Assembly (NCBI GenBank): GCA_934270475.1
Contig: CAKQPS010000003.1
Coordinates: 124,001-188,000 of the forward strand
Direction of reading: 5' to 3'
Source of the DNA: an uncultured Alphaproteobacteria bacterium
Lineage (GTDB): Bacteria > Pseudomonadota > Alphaproteobacteria > RF32 > CAG-239
DNA length: 64,000 nucleotides
Part shown: positions 1 through 8,011 of the stretch, one piece after another
Numbering within the stretch: position 1 is the stretch's first letter
How the letters are laid out: each line of letters begins with the position of its first letter
Translations under genes and position numbers: made by a program
The notes under the pieces: model-generated
What the model was told of the DNA's origin: nothing
The model's input: only the letters and a program-made list of their open reading frames with translations
Database searches by the model: none

Positions 1-1
1 T

Positions 2-136
2 CAAATGTCTGGAGCTGAAAACAATAGCCGCCAAGAGGCTGAAAAGCTTTGGGATAAGCTTGTAAAACAGCAAACCGCAGAGAATAGCCGGTCCAAACAG
101 CGAGGAAAAATTGTACCGCTGTTCAAAAAGGACTGA
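2..136 (+). CDS. C-terminal fragment of an unidentified protein (cut by window start)
   Basis: An open frame enters from the left edge and stops with TGA at 134-136, giving 44 residues rich in charged and polar amino acids (ends IVPLFKKD). It is followed nine bases later by a good intrinsic terminator, which supports it as the real end of a gene. Too short to assign a family. A start inside the window is possible at the ATG of position 5 but no ribosome binding site can be seen. Confidence 0.5.
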   Translation, partial: QMSGAENNSRQEAEKLWDKLVKQQTAENSRSKQRGKIVPLFKKD

Positions 137-144
137 AAATGATT

Positions 145-178
145 AAAAAAGGGTGGAACATAGTATCCATCCTTTTTT
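145..178 (+). terminator. Intrinsic terminator
   Basis: A-rich arm and GGGTGGA pair with TCCATCC followed by six T. It closes the gene that enters from the left edge. Confidence 0.8.
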
Positions 179-179
179 C

Positions 180-208
180 TTGACAAAAAATAGAAAAAAT
201 ACTAGTCT
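180..208 (+). promoter_or_regulatory. Sigma-70-type promoter for the 246-932 gene
   Basis: TTGACA at 180-185, 17-base spacer, TAGTCT at 203-208. The element CTTGACAAAA...TAGAAAAAATACT resembles the promoters at 46379 and 56235, which also precede genes without a Shine-Dalgarno sequence. Confidence 0.6.
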
Positions 209-245
209 AAATCTATCATTGAATTATTAACTAATCGCTATAATT

Positions 246-932
246 ATGGGAAAGATGAGTATTTTGCAGTCGAGCACCCAAGCAGATTATTCGTGTGCCG
301 TATTTTGCCGCAGTCAGGCTAACTTGCTGCTGAAAGCTGTTGACCCCGATTTTAACGCAGAACTGTACCGAGTGCTTGGAGAAAACGGCGTCGTTTACTA
401 TGTATGGGCAAGCATTAACGATGTTAATAGTGAAATTGCCTATAAGCCTGTGTTTGTGGGTGAGGAAATTCCGCCGATAGAAAACTTTAAGCCTATAGCG
501 GCGGGTGAGGCGTTTGAGCATTGCGACAACTACTATGTGACGCACCTTAATTCTGTCGGAGATTTAGTTATTCGCCGTATAACGGTTGTCAGTAATGAGC
601 AGATGTTGCGCCAAATTTTTTCCGATGACGAGGACTATGCCGAAATAGATGAAATTTATTTGGTAAAGCTCTATGCTATTGGCAAAGGAAAAAAGTTTTT
701 GACTTTGGCGTGGGGAATAGTCTGCGAAGGTTCAATTACTTATTTGCCGATTACCGACAAAGACTGGCAGCTGTTTGATGAATACAGTATTGGTGCCTTG
801 CTTAAAGAGCGCGCCGCTGCCGGTATTCCGCTTAAAATACACAATAAGTATTTTACTCCGTTGCACAATTCAAAATCCGGTTGGTATTTGGATTGCAGCA
901 CAGAACTGTGTTTAATACCCAAAAACGGCTGA
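246..932 (+). CDS. Hypothetical protein, 228 aa
   Basis: I do not recognise a family. The protein is soluble, without signal peptide or membrane segment, mixed alpha/beta in composition, with an acidic patch (DDEDYAEIDE) near residue 125-135. The gene is free-standing: it has its own promoter 66 bases upstream, no convincing Shine-Dalgarno before ATG 246 (nor before the alternative ATG at 255), and its own terminator at 953-985. That arrangement matches the other SD-less single genes in this window (46453, 56313, 60952), so it may belong to the same kind of acquired cassette. Start choice between 246 and 255 is uncertain. Confidence 0.6.
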   Translation: MGKMSILQSSTQADYSCAVFCRSQANLLLKAVDPDFNAELYRVLGENGVVYYVWASINDVNSEIAYKPVFVGEEIPPIENFKPIAAGEAFEHCDNYYVTHLNSVGDLVIRRITVVSNEQMLRQIFSDDEDYAEIDEIYLVKLYAIGKGKKFLTLAWGIVCEGSITYLPITDKDWQLFDEYSIGALLKERAAAGIPLKIHNKYFTPLHNSKSGWYLDCSTELCLIPKNG

Positions 933-952
933 GCTTGTTTTTTTATTAACCT

Positions 953-985
953 AAAACCCTGTAAGTTTGTTGCTTGCGGGGTTTT
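953..985 (+). terminator. Intrinsic terminator after 246-932
   Basis: AAAACCC pairs with GGGGTTTT around a loop containing a second short pairing (AAG/CTT). Confidence 0.65.
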
Positions 986-999
986 AAGTATATATATGC

Positions 1000-1031
1000 A
1001 AAAAAGGAAGTCGATTAAGACTTCCTTTTTT
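1000..1031 (-). terminator. Terminator of rpsA (reads both ways)
   Basis: Perfect inverted repeat AAAAAAGGAAGTC / GACTTCCTTTTTT with a 6-base loop, just past the rpsA stop codon. The symmetric A/T tails let it work on either strand. Confidence 0.85.
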
Positions 1032-1047
1032 CTAAAGCAGATTAAGC

Positions 1048-2730
1048 TTAGTTAGCTTTTTTCAAAGCTTCGCCTAAAGCATCACCCAAAGAAGAACCTG
1101 AAGAGGTGTTAGAATATTCTTCCAAAACTTTCTTTTCTTCTTCTACTTCCAAGGCTTTGATAGACAAACCGAATTTGCCGTTTTTCTTATCCAAAGATGT
1201 AACTTTGGCTTCTACTTCATCGCCTTCTTTGAAGTTATCAGGGTTTTGACCAGCTTTGTCTTTAGACAAGTCAGCTTTTTTAATCAAAGTAGACAAACCG
1301 TTTACTTCAACGATAATGCCTTTGTCTTCGGTTGCTTTTACAACAGCCTTAACAACATCGCCTTTTTTCAAATCGGACAAAGCTTCGCTTACAGTATCTT
1401 CAGACAACTGTTTGATACCCAAGCTGATGCGTTCTTTTTCTACATCAACGTCAATGATTTTAGCTTCAATTTCTTGACCTTTAGAATAGTCTTTAACAGC
1501 TTCTTCGCCGGATTTATCCCAAGAAATGTCAGACAAGTGAATCATACCGTCGATTTCATCTGTCAAACCAACAAACAAACCGAATTCGGTAATGTTTTTG
1601 ATTTTGCCGGTAATAACAGATCCAACTGGATGCTCTTCAATGTAGGCAGCCCAAGGGTTAGCCATGCATTGTTTAATACCCAAGCTGATACGTCTCTTTT
1701 CCGGATCAACTTCCAAGATTTTAACTTTAACTTCTTCAGAAGTAGAAACGATTTTACCCGGATGTACGTTTTTGCGAGTCCAGCTCATTTCAGAAACGTG
1801 TACCAAACCTTCGATACCGTCTTCCAATTCAACGAATGCGCCGTAATCGGTAATGTTTGTAACTTTACCAGTGTAAACTTCGCCAACATTATATTTGTCG
1901 GCAACAGCTTGCCATGGGTCGTTTTCAAGTTGTTTCATACCCAAGCTGATGCGTTGGTTGTCTTCGTTGAAACGGATAACTTGAACTTTTACATTTTGAC
2001 CAACAGTCAAAACTTCGGCAGGGTGGTTAATACGTTTCCAAGAAATATCGGTAACGTGCAGCAAACCGTCAACGCCGCCCAAGTCAATAAATGCACCGTA
2101 ATCTGTGATGTTTTTAACAACACCGTCCAAAATAGCGCCTTCTTTAATACCGTCAATTAATTCAGCGCGGGCTTCAGCTCTGGTTTCTTCCAAAACTACG
2201 CGGCGAGAAACAACGATGTTGCCTCTAACCTTGTCCATTTTCAAAATTTGGAACGGCTGAGAAATACCCATCAACGGAGTAATGTCGCGGATTGGACGAA
2301 TATCAATTTGAGAGCCTGGCAAGAAAGCAATAGCGCCGTTCAAATCAACAGTAAAGCCGCCTTTAACACGACCAAAAATAACACCGTTTACGCGTTCGCC
2401 GGCATTCATGCTCTTTTCCAAATCAGCCCAAACTTCTTCACGGCGAGCTTTTTCTCTAGAAAGAACAATGTTGCCGTCTCTGTCTTCATAACGGTCAACC
2501 AAAACTTCTACTACATCGCCGGCTTTCAATTCAGGATTTGTGCCGAATTCGCGCAAAGGAATGTTGCCTTCAGATTTCAAACCAACATCAACAGTAACGA
2601 AATCTGGAGAAACTTTAATAATGGTACCTTTTACAACAGTACCCAAAATGCCGTTATCGCCGAATTGTTCGTTCAACAAATCAGCAAAATTTTCTGTCAT
2701 TTCAGGCATTTTAATATCAGTATTTGTCAT
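1048..2730 (-). CDS. rpsA: 30S ribosomal protein S1
   Basis: Binds mRNA on the small ribosomal subunit and helps initiation on structured or SD-poor leaders. The 560-residue protein has six S1/OB-fold repeats, roughly residues 30-95, 115-180, 200-268, 285-355, 372-442 and 460-525; repeats 3 to 5 carry the typical ITDYGAFV / VHVSEMSW-type strands. Length matches the six-domain proteobacterial form. It is transcribed alone here, with its own promoter and a strong terminator; the usual partner cmk is not adjacent. The start codon lacks a clear Shine-Dalgarno sequence, as is common for S1, whose own translation is often autoregulated. Confidence 0.97.
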   Translation of the reverse strand: MTNTDIKMPEMTENFADLLNEQFGDNGILGTVVKGTIIKVSPDFVTVDVGLKSEGNIPLREFGTNPELKAGDVVEVLVDRYEDRDGNIVLSREKARREEVWADLEKSMNAGERVNGVIFGRVKGGFTVDLNGAIAFLPGSQIDIRPIRDITPLMGISQPFQILKMDKVRGNIVVSRRVVLEETRAEARAELIDGIKEGAILDGVVKNITDYGAFIDLGGVDGLLHVTDISWKRINHPAEVLTVGQNVKVQVIRFNEDNQRISLGMKQLENDPWQAVADKYNVGEVYTGKVTNITDYGAFVELEDGIEGLVHVSEMSWTRKNVHPGKIVSTSEEVKVKILEVDPEKRRISLGIKQCMANPWAAYIEEHPVGSVITGKIKNITEFGLFVGLTDEIDGMIHLSDISWDKSGEEAVKDYSKGQEIEAKIIDVDVEKERISLGIKQLSEDTVSEALSDLKKGDVVKAVVKATEDKGIIVEVNGLSTLIKKADLSKDKAGQNPDNFKEGDEVEAKVTSLDKKNGKFGLSIKALEVEEEKKVLEEYSNTSSGSSLGDALGEALKKAN

Positions 2731-2860
2731 ATAAATTTATATTTCAAAAAATGCCAACCCCACAGTGGGCGGACTTGTACGCGGTTAAATTTTTTACAGT
2801 TTTTTAGTCGTACCCCTAAATTAACTGCTATCTTTATAGCTGAAAATTATTATTTTTCAA
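2731..2860 (-). promoter_or_regulatory. rpsA promoter and leader
   Basis: On the minus strand TTGAAA (2860-2855), 16-base spacer and TATAAA (2838-2833) give a leader of about 95 bases. The leader holds a GC-rich element (CCCACTGTGGGG) and an A/T-rich stretch instead of a Shine-Dalgarno site. The rest of the 348-base gap up to 3078 is AT-rich with nothing else that I can identify apart from the upstream region of the next gene. Confidence 0.5.
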
Positions 2861-3078
2861 GTGTTTTTTTAGGTTTTTATCAGTAAAAGCGCAAAAATTA
2901 TCTGTTAAGTAAAACAGAATTTATTTTTGAAAATAAATAGGCAAATATAGAATAGGGTATTAAATATTATAATGTAAGTTAATTACTCCGATAATATATA
3001 AATATGGATTATAATGTTATAGTTTTGACTTAATTTGGCATGTTAAAATGTTTATATTAACAAAGAGAGTTAAAACAC

Positions 3079-3420
3079 ATGACAAATTCCGAGTTTATAG
3101 CAATTTTAGGCAGCAAAATCGCAAGCTTACGCAAAATGCGCGGATTAAATCAATTTGAATTTGCAGACAGTTGCGGAAAAATGGTGAATACTATTTCTAA
3201 AATAGAACGAGGAATTGGCGACCCGCGTCTTTCTACTTTGATGGATATGGCTAAAGCTTTAGATGTTTCAATTGGTGAACTGCTTGACGGTAAAATTTCT
3301 AACCAGTTTAAAAATTCTAAAGAGCAGGATATTGATAAACAGATTATTGAGTTGTTGAAACGTTGCGACGATGACGATAAATTTGCCATTTTGACCATGG
3401 TCAAAGCCCTTATTAAATAA
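3079..3420 (+). CDS. XRE-family HTH transcriptional regulator, 113 aa
   Basis: An N-terminal helix-turn-helix of the Cro/C1 type spans residues 8-66: IASLRKMRGLNQFEFAD, then the recognition part VNTISKIERGIGDPRLSTL, then a closing helix ending in GELLDG. The remaining 45 residues are charged and helical and could mediate dimers. ATG 3079 follows an AAGAGAG ribosome binding site. No partner gene adjoins it, so it may be a free-standing regulator or an antitoxin-like remnant. The AT-rich repeats just downstream (3485-3545) could be a target, but that is a guess. Confidence 0.85.
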   Translation: MTNSEFIAILGSKIASLRKMRGLNQFEFADSCGKMVNTISKIERGIGDPRLSTLMDMAKALDVSIGELLDGKISNQFKNSKEQDIDKQIIELLKRCDDDDKFAILTMVKALIK

Positions 3421-3484
3421 AGTATATTAAATTTACAATCTTGATGCCATTATTTCTGTTGGGTAAATTCAAACTACAAAGTTC

Positions 3485-3545
3485 TGGTACAACTTTGGTG
3501 CATTTTTGGTACAATTTTATTTAATTTTATACAATTTTATTAAAT
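3485..3545. repeat. Short AT-rich direct repeats
   Basis: TGGTACAA occurs at 3485 and 3507 (22-base step) and ACAATTTTATT at 3511 and 3531 (20-base step), so three units follow at about two helical turns. They lie between the HTH gene and the tRNA-Gln terminator. Phasing suggests a protein binding site, without further proof. Confidence 0.4.
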
Positions 3546-3576
3546 AATTTTTAACATAAAGTAGCATTAAGATAAA

Positions 3577-3604
3577 CAAAAAAGCCTTGAAAAATCAAGG
3601 CTTT
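3577..3604 (-). terminator. Terminator of tRNA-Gln
   Basis: On the minus strand AAAGCCTTGA, 4-base loop, TCAAGGCTTT followed by TTTG, directly 3' of the tRNA. Confidence 0.8.
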
Positions 3605-3609
3605 AACAT

Positions 3610-3683
3610 TGGCTGCTTCACCTGGACTCGAACCAAGATTGACGGAGTCAGAATCCGCTGTCCTACCATTAGACGATGAAGCA
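3610..3683 (-). tRNA. tRNA-Gln (anticodon CTG)
   Basis: 74 bases including an encoded CCA. Acceptor TGCTTCA pairs with TGAAGCA, discriminator G; anticodon stem GCGGA/TCCGT with loop TTCTGAC; T-loop TTCGAGT. The weak U1-A72 pair and G73 are typical for glutamine tRNAs. Confidence 0.96.
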
Positions 3684-3802
3684 ATATCTTCAAAACTCAA
3701 GCCAGTAATAAGACAATTTTTTGAGCTTGTCAAATACTTTTATTAAAAAACTCTTCACTTTTAAAAAATCTGTGTTAAATTGCAAAAATAAGGAGTGGCG
3801 GT

Positions 3803-4183
3803 ATGGTCAAAAAGTCGTTTTTACAAAGTATTTGGAATGTTATTGTCGGCAGTACTGATGAAAAATCACACCATCGTATTTCAGCTGCTCAGGCAGAGGT
3901 TTTGCAAAAACAATATCTTGAAAATCAAAAGAAGTCATTGCAAATTGGCGAATATCCGCCTTATATAGATGTTGCCAAACAGCTTTTTTCTGAAAAAACA
4001 GAAGTTTTCAAAGCGGCTGTTTTTTATTTGCGCCGAATTGCCGATAATGAGGGAAAATATGCCGAGCCTATTGCCAAAATAATGCAGCAATACAGCCAAA
4101 CTGCCAAAAGAAATGCCGAAGATATGGCTTTTTTAGCGTCGCAGCTTAAAGAAATTGAAAAAAATATTCATTTTACTCTATAA
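3803..4183 (+). CDS. Hypothetical protein, 126 aa
   Basis: No family recognised. ATG 3803 is preceded by a good AAGGAG site 8 bases upstream. The sequence is soluble and mostly helical; residues 28-60 (AAQAEVLQKQYLENQKKS) and the C-terminal 35 residues have coiled-coil character. It lies 89 bases before the CspA-type gene with no terminator between them, so the two could be cotranscribed. Confidence 0.6.
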   Translation: MVKKSFLQSIWNVIVGSTDEKSHHRISAAQAEVLQKQYLENQKKSLQIGEYPPYIDVAKQLFSEKTEVFKAAVFYLRRIADNEGKYAEPIAKIMQQYSQTAKRNAEDMAFLASQLKEIEKNIHFTL

Positions 4184-4272
4184 AATTTCATTTTTACCCT
4201 TGAATACTTAAAACTAATGATTACCTGTGTTTTGTAACAAAATTTTATTGGTCTTAAAAATAAGGAGTAATT

Positions 4273-4479
4273 ATGTCTACTGGAACTGTAAAATGGTTTA
4301 ACACCCGCAAAGGATATGGTTTTATTCAGCCGTCTTTGGGCGGAAAAGATGTTTTTGTGCATATCACAAAGTTAGAAGAAATTGGTTTGCGCCGTTTGTA
4401 TGAAGGACAAAAAGTCGGCTATGAACTATATGACGACCGCGGACGGACTGCAGCCGGAAATATTGTAATTTTACGCTAA
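4273..4479 (+). CDS. Cold-shock-domain protein (CspA family)
   Basis: Single-stranded nucleic acid binding protein of 68 residues, a full cold-shock domain. The RNP1 motif KGYGFIQP (residues 13-20) and RNP2 motif DVFVHI (about 26-31) are intact. It starts with MSTGTVKWFN, the usual CspA opening. ATG is preceded by AAGGAGTAATT. The 90-base leader is AT-rich and may carry cold-responsive structure. A terminator at 4506-4543 ends the transcript, right before the five-hairpin locus. Confidence 0.95.
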   Translation: MSTGTVKWFNTRKGYGFIQPSLGGKDVFVHITKLEEIGLRRLYEGQKVGYELYDDRGRTAAGNIVILR

Positions 4480-4505
4480 AAAAATAAACAAAAAACTTGA
4501 CAAAT

Positions 4506-4543
4506 AAAAAGTGGTGTGTTAATCATACATCACTTTTTAATTT
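4506..4543 (+). terminator. Terminator of the CspA-type gene
   Basis: AAAAAGTGGTGT pairs with ACATCACTTTTT (one G-T pair), followed by more T. A TTGACA (4497) and TAATCA (4520) overlap it and could instead form a promoter for the downstream RNA. Confidence 0.7.
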
Positions 4544-4585
4544 TTATATTTTATTATATAATACCTAAAGCTGACTATTAGCACA

Positions 4586-4615
4586 GCTCAGTTCCATTGT
4601 GAAATGCAGCTTAGT
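4586..4615 (+). repeat. GTGA hairpin 1
   Basis: Loop GTGA 4599-4602, inner stem CATT/AATG, C-C mismatch (4594/4607), outer stem with one C-T mismatch. Confidence 0.7.
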
Positions 4616-4670
4616 CTTGGAAAGTGGATGCATTTTGGAATCTTCATATACACATATTTTTTTGGTTACT

Positions 4671-4700
4671 GCCAAACTCCGTTGTGAAACGCGGTTTGGT
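4671..4700 (+). repeat. GTGA hairpin 2
   Basis: Loop 4684-4687, inner stem CGTT/AACG, C-C mismatch (4679/4692), outer stem CCAAACT/GGTTTGG. Confidence 0.75.
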
Positions 4701-4733
4701 TCTGCAATAGTGCATGTTTCATACTAGAAACCG

Positions 4734-4763
4734 GCTATGTTTCGTTGTGAAACGGGACATAGC
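4734..4763 (+). repeat. GTGA hairpin 3
   Basis: Loop 4747-4750, 13 continuous pairs (GCTATGTTTCGTT with AACGGGACATAGC). The mismatch of the other copies is here a T-G pair. A small GCATTT/AAATGC hairpin follows at 4762-4776. Confidence 0.75.
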
Positions 4764-4829
4764 ATTTTTCAAATGCGAAGTCTACATCGTGCAGATGTAT
4801 TCAATATACTCTCTTTCATAATGTGAATT

Positions 4830-4861
4830 AGTCAGACTCCATTGTGAAATGCAGTTTGATT
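4830..4861 (+). repeat. GTGA hairpin 4
   Basis: Loop 4844-4847, inner stem CATT/AATG, C-C mismatch (4839/4852), outer stem CAGACT/AGTTTG with a G-T pair. Confidence 0.75.
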
Positions 4862-4953
4862 TATGTAGTAGAAATGTTAAGTTTGTATCAAGCGCAGCAG
4901 TTCAACCAAAATTGAGTGAATAATGAAAAGTGTTGACGTTGTGCTGTATTAGT

Positions 4954-4998
4954 AAATGCTTTTGCCCTGTTGTGAAACACGGCGAAAGCATTTTTTTT
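4954..4998 (+). terminator. GTGA hairpin 5 with T-run (terminator)
   Basis: Loop 4972-4975, inner stem TGTT/AACA, C-C mismatch (4967/4980), outer stem CTTTTGCC/GGCGAAAG and further A-T pairs, then TTTTTTTT. Ends the candidate RNA. Confidence 0.8.
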
Positions 4999-5085
4999 GT
5001 GTTGTGCAAATAGTTATTATTCGTTGATTTTTTGGGTATGAAGTGGTATTTTTTATGTAAAATATAAAAACATTTGGGGATTTTT

Positions 5086-7950
5086 ATGAGATTTTACTAT
5101 TTTATTTTACCCGCTGCATTGGCTTGTATTCAGCCTTTGTATGCCCAAGAAAAAGAAGTGCAGCTGACCAACGCCGAAGAGCTGTTTTTTACTCAAAAGA
5201 ATGATTTGGAAACTGTTTATAACAAAGACGGCAGTTTATTTTCCGGTGCAGTGCGCAAAAAAGATGCCGAAGGGCGGAATTTTACTTATTTTTACCGCAA
5301 CGGACTGCGTCACGGCGTCGCCAGAGCAAATTATGAAGACGGCAAAATAGAATGTGAAATCACCTATCGAAAAGGTCTGAAAGACGGCGAAGAAATTTAC
5401 TTTTTAGAAAATGAAAATCCTAAATTTAAGAAAACCTATAAAGAAAATGTGCTGAACGGCGAAGAATTGCTGTTTTATGAAAACGGCAAGCCGAAAGTAC
5501 AAAATCATTATTTGAATGGTAAACTGGACGGCGAAACAACCTATTTTGATGAAAACGGCAACCGTGTTAAAATAGAGCATTTTAAAAACGGAGTCAAAAA
5601 CGGGTTGGAACATATTATTGCCGACAATGTGCTTATAGAAGAAAATAACTATGCCGACGGAGTGCTGAACGGTATAACCAAAAAATATAGCAAAGATTAT
5701 CAAACGGACGAGATTGCTTATAAAGACGGCAGAAAAAACGGAATGGCAAAGCATTTTAATACTGACGGTAGCATTATTGCAATTCCCTATGAAGATGATT
5801 TGAAAAACGGTACGGGAACAGCATATTATCCCGATAATAAAATAGCCAACACGGCAGAATACGTTAATGATGAAAAAAATGGAATGAGTGTAAAGTTTTT
5901 TAAGGACGGCAAGCGTCAGCTTGCTGAAACTTATAAAAACGGCAAATTGGAAGGCGTTAGCCGAACTTTTGATAAAAACGGCAATCTGACAAAAGTCAGC
6001 TATTATGTTGACGGTATGGAACTAGCCTCGGTTAACTTAGAGCAAAACACCGAATTGCGCGATATGATGTCGGCGCACAGATTGGGGCAGATTAGCAAAT
6101 ATTCCTCTAAAAAAATTTATTGGTATCCGCTGCTGTGGCTGGCTTTGAATACCGAAGATATGGCTATTTTGCAGGCGTTGGAAAAAGATATGAAAATGTA
6201 CGGCGCCGAAATTGACGATATGGCGGTATATCAGCGCGAAAGCAAAACAAAGTTTGCCGATTACACTCGTAATTTGTATTTTGGGCTGCTGCCGCTCAGC
6301 TATGCTGTTGATTTGTCGGCTCCGGTCGAAATTTTGCAAAAATTTGCCGCACCTAAGCAGTTAAACGCGCAGAACCCGCGCGGAGGAACGGCTTTGCAAG
6401 AAGCGGTCAGACTGAATAACTTGGAAATGGTGCGCTTTTTACTGCTGCATAAAGCCGATGTTTCCGCGGTTAAAAATTCAAATATTTTGGCGCAGTCAAT
6501 TAAAGAGAACGTTCGTTTGCCTATTCTTGAAGAATTGATAAAAGCCGGCGCCGATGTCAACGCGCCTGATAATGACGGAAAGCTGCCGGTTGTGCTGGCT
6601 GTTGATAAAAATGAGGTTAATTTGCTGAAATTATTGAAAAATAACGGAGCAGATTTGAACATAGAACTGCCCGACGGAAAAAATCTGCTGTTTTATGCTT
6701 ATGAGCACGAGCGCGGCACGCAAATTGCCGATTTTTTGCTGAGTTCCGGAGCCGATGCTAACCAGCCGGATAAAAACGGCGGATTGCTGATTTTAGAAGC
6801 TTTGAAAAAATATGATGAAACTATGCTGGGTAAATTATTAGAGCATGGAGCCGATGTAAATAAAGAAAATTCAACTGGTGAAAGCGCCGTGTCATATGTA
6901 ATGGAAAATAAATATGATACTGCGACAATCCAAAAAATATTGGCTCATAATGTTAATTATTCCGGCTTGTTTGGGGCAAAAAAACAACCACTTTGGCGGT
7001 TGGCGGCAGAAAATGATGCCTCAGTGCTGAAACAAATCTTAGATAAAAACGGCGGGGCGGATAAAGCCGATGCGGCAGGTTTTGTGCCTCTGCAGATTTT
7101 GATAAATTGGAACGGCGGCGACTCTTCGGCGCTTAAAGAAACTTTGTTGTCATATCTTACTCCTGAATGGCTTAATGCGCATCCAAAATTTTGGCAGCAG
7201 GTATTGTTGGCAAAAAATTTGGAAGTGTGGAATGATTTGGTTAAAATCGGTTTTGATGCAAATGTCAAAGACCAAAACGGGCAAACAGCTGCTTGGATTT
7301 TGCTGAAAAATAACTATGAACCAGTTTGGTGGAGCTCGCTTAAAGAATTAAAACCGGATTTGAATATACCGGCTGAAAACGGCAAAACCTTGCTGCAATA
7401 TGCCGTAGAAAATGACAGAGGGCTGTCGCTAACAAAATATTTGCTGCAAAACGGAGCGAACATCAAAACATTGGATTCTGCTTGTTTGGCAAAGCTGCAT
7501 GGTGATAGGGCTGAACTTACGGAGCTGCTGCTGGATTATGGAGCAAATACCTCTTATGTTTCAGACAGCGGAGAAACACTGCTGATGTCCGCGGTGCAAA
7601 ATCTGAACGGCGTATTATTTGACTATTTGCTGGCGAACGGAGCCGATGTTAATGCGCGCGACAATAACGGAAATACCGCCTTGTTTTATGTCGCGGAAGC
7701 CGTTTTGGACAATCCGCAGGTTTCTAAAGATGAAATGTTGGTGCAGCTTGCCGAGGTAATTGCCAAACTCAAACAGCTTGGCGCCAATATAAACGAGCAG
7801 AACGGCAACGGCGAAACCGTGCTGGTTTATTTAGCCAAAACTCAATCTCCGGCTTATGCCGAAATTGAAAAAATATTGCTGGAGCAGGGGGCTGATGAGA
7901 CAATCAAAGACCAATACGGCAGAACCGCCGCAAATTATAGGATAAAATAA
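5086..7950 (+). CDS. Secreted YwqK-repeat/ankyrin-repeat protein, 954 aa
   Basis: ATG 5086 follows a GGGGA site and opens a clear signal peptide (hydrophobic FILPAALACIQPLYA, cleavage near AQ/EK), so the protein is exported to the periplasm or beyond. Residues about 25-310 hold roughly ten YwqK/MORN_2-type repeats (pattern YKDG..NG....F). Residues about 390-950 hold a long series of ankyrin repeats (pattern G.DVN..D..G.T.L..A). Both repeat types bind protein partners; no catalytic domain is visible. Monocistronic, with a terminator at 7971-8002. YwqK repeats occur in some toxin-immunity systems, but no toxin gene adjoins it. A host-interaction role is an inference. Confidence 0.85.
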   Translation: MRFYYFILPAALACIQPLYAQEKEVQLTNAEELFFTQKNDLETVYNKDGSLFSGAVRKKDAEGRNFTYFYRNGLRHGVARANYEDGKIECEITYRKGLKDGEEIYFLENENPKFKKTYKENVLNGEELLFYENGKPKVQNHYLNGKLDGETTYFDENGNRVKIEHFKNGVKNGLEHIIADNVLIEENNYADGVLNGITKKYSKDYQTDEIAYKDGRKNGMAKHFNTDGSIIAIPYEDDLKNGTGTAYYPDNKIANTAEYVNDEKNGMSVKFFKDGKRQLAETYKNGKLEGVSRTFDKNGNLTKVSYYVDGMELASVNLEQNTELRDMMSAHRLGQISKYSSKKIYWYPLLWLALNTEDMAILQALEKDMKMYGAEIDDMAVYQRESKTKFADYTRNLYFGLLPLSYAVDLSAPVEILQKFAAPKQLNAQNPRGGTALQEAVRLNNLEMVRFLLLHKADVSAVKNSNILAQSIKENVRLPILEELIKAGADVNAPDNDGKLPVVLAVDKNEVNLLKLLKNNGADLNIELPDGKNLLFYAYEHERGTQIADFLLSSGADANQPDKNGGLLILEALKKYDETMLGKLLEHGADVNKENSTGESAVSYVMENKYDTATIQKILAHNVNYSGLFGAKKQPLWRLAAENDASVLKQILDKNGGADKADAAGFVPLQILINWNGGDSSALKETLLSYLTPEWLNAHPKFWQQVLLAKNLEVWNDLVKIGFDANVKDQNGQTAAWILLKNNYEPVWWSSLKELKPDLNIPAENGKTLLQYAVENDRGLSLTKYLLQNGANIKTLDSACLAKLHGDRAELTELLLDYGANTSYVSDSGETLLMSAVQNLNGVLFDYLLANGADVNARDNNGNTALFYVAEAVLDNPQVSKDEMLVQLAEVIAKLKQLGANINEQNGNGETVLVYLAKTQSPAYAEIEKILLEQGADETIKDQYGRTAANYRIK

Positions 7951-7970
7951 AAATTATCAAACAAAAGAAC

Positions 7971-8002
7971 AGCGATAAGGTTAAACTTTTCGCTATTTTT
8001 TT
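7971..8002 (+). terminator. Terminator after the ankyrin gene
   Basis: AGCGATAAG / CTTTTCGCT (one mismatch) followed by seven T. Confidence 0.65.
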
Positions 8003-8011
8003 GTATATTAT

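Larger units (their letters stand above)
4557..4998 (+). ncRNA. Candidate structured RNA with five GTGA-tetraloop hairpins
   Basis: This stretch has no convincing reading frame. A TATAAT box lies at 4557-4562; the transcript would begin near 4568 and end at the T-run at 4991-4998, about 430 nt. It holds five hairpins with one layout: a 4-bp inner stem closed by loop GTGA, a C-C mismatch at the fifth position in four of five, then an outer stem of 7 to 13 pairs. Inner stems differ by compensating changes (CATT/AATG, CGTT/AACG, TGTT/AACA) and the outer stems differ completely while staying paired, which is strong internal covariation. The last hairpin is longest and directly followed by eight T, so it doubles as terminator. 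I know no named RNA with this layout. Function is unknown: a multi-site protein sponge or an array of related elements are possibilities. Confidence 0.65.

Noticed and set aside
1246..2160. Plus-strand 304-codon frame
   Set aside because: Lies opposite rpsA; rich in F and N as expected from the complement of biased codons, no ribosome site.
4571..4998. CRISPR array
   Set aside because: The repeated part is only about 12 bases with varying sequence, spacing varies from 63 to 128 bases and the flanking arms differ while pairing; no cas genes.
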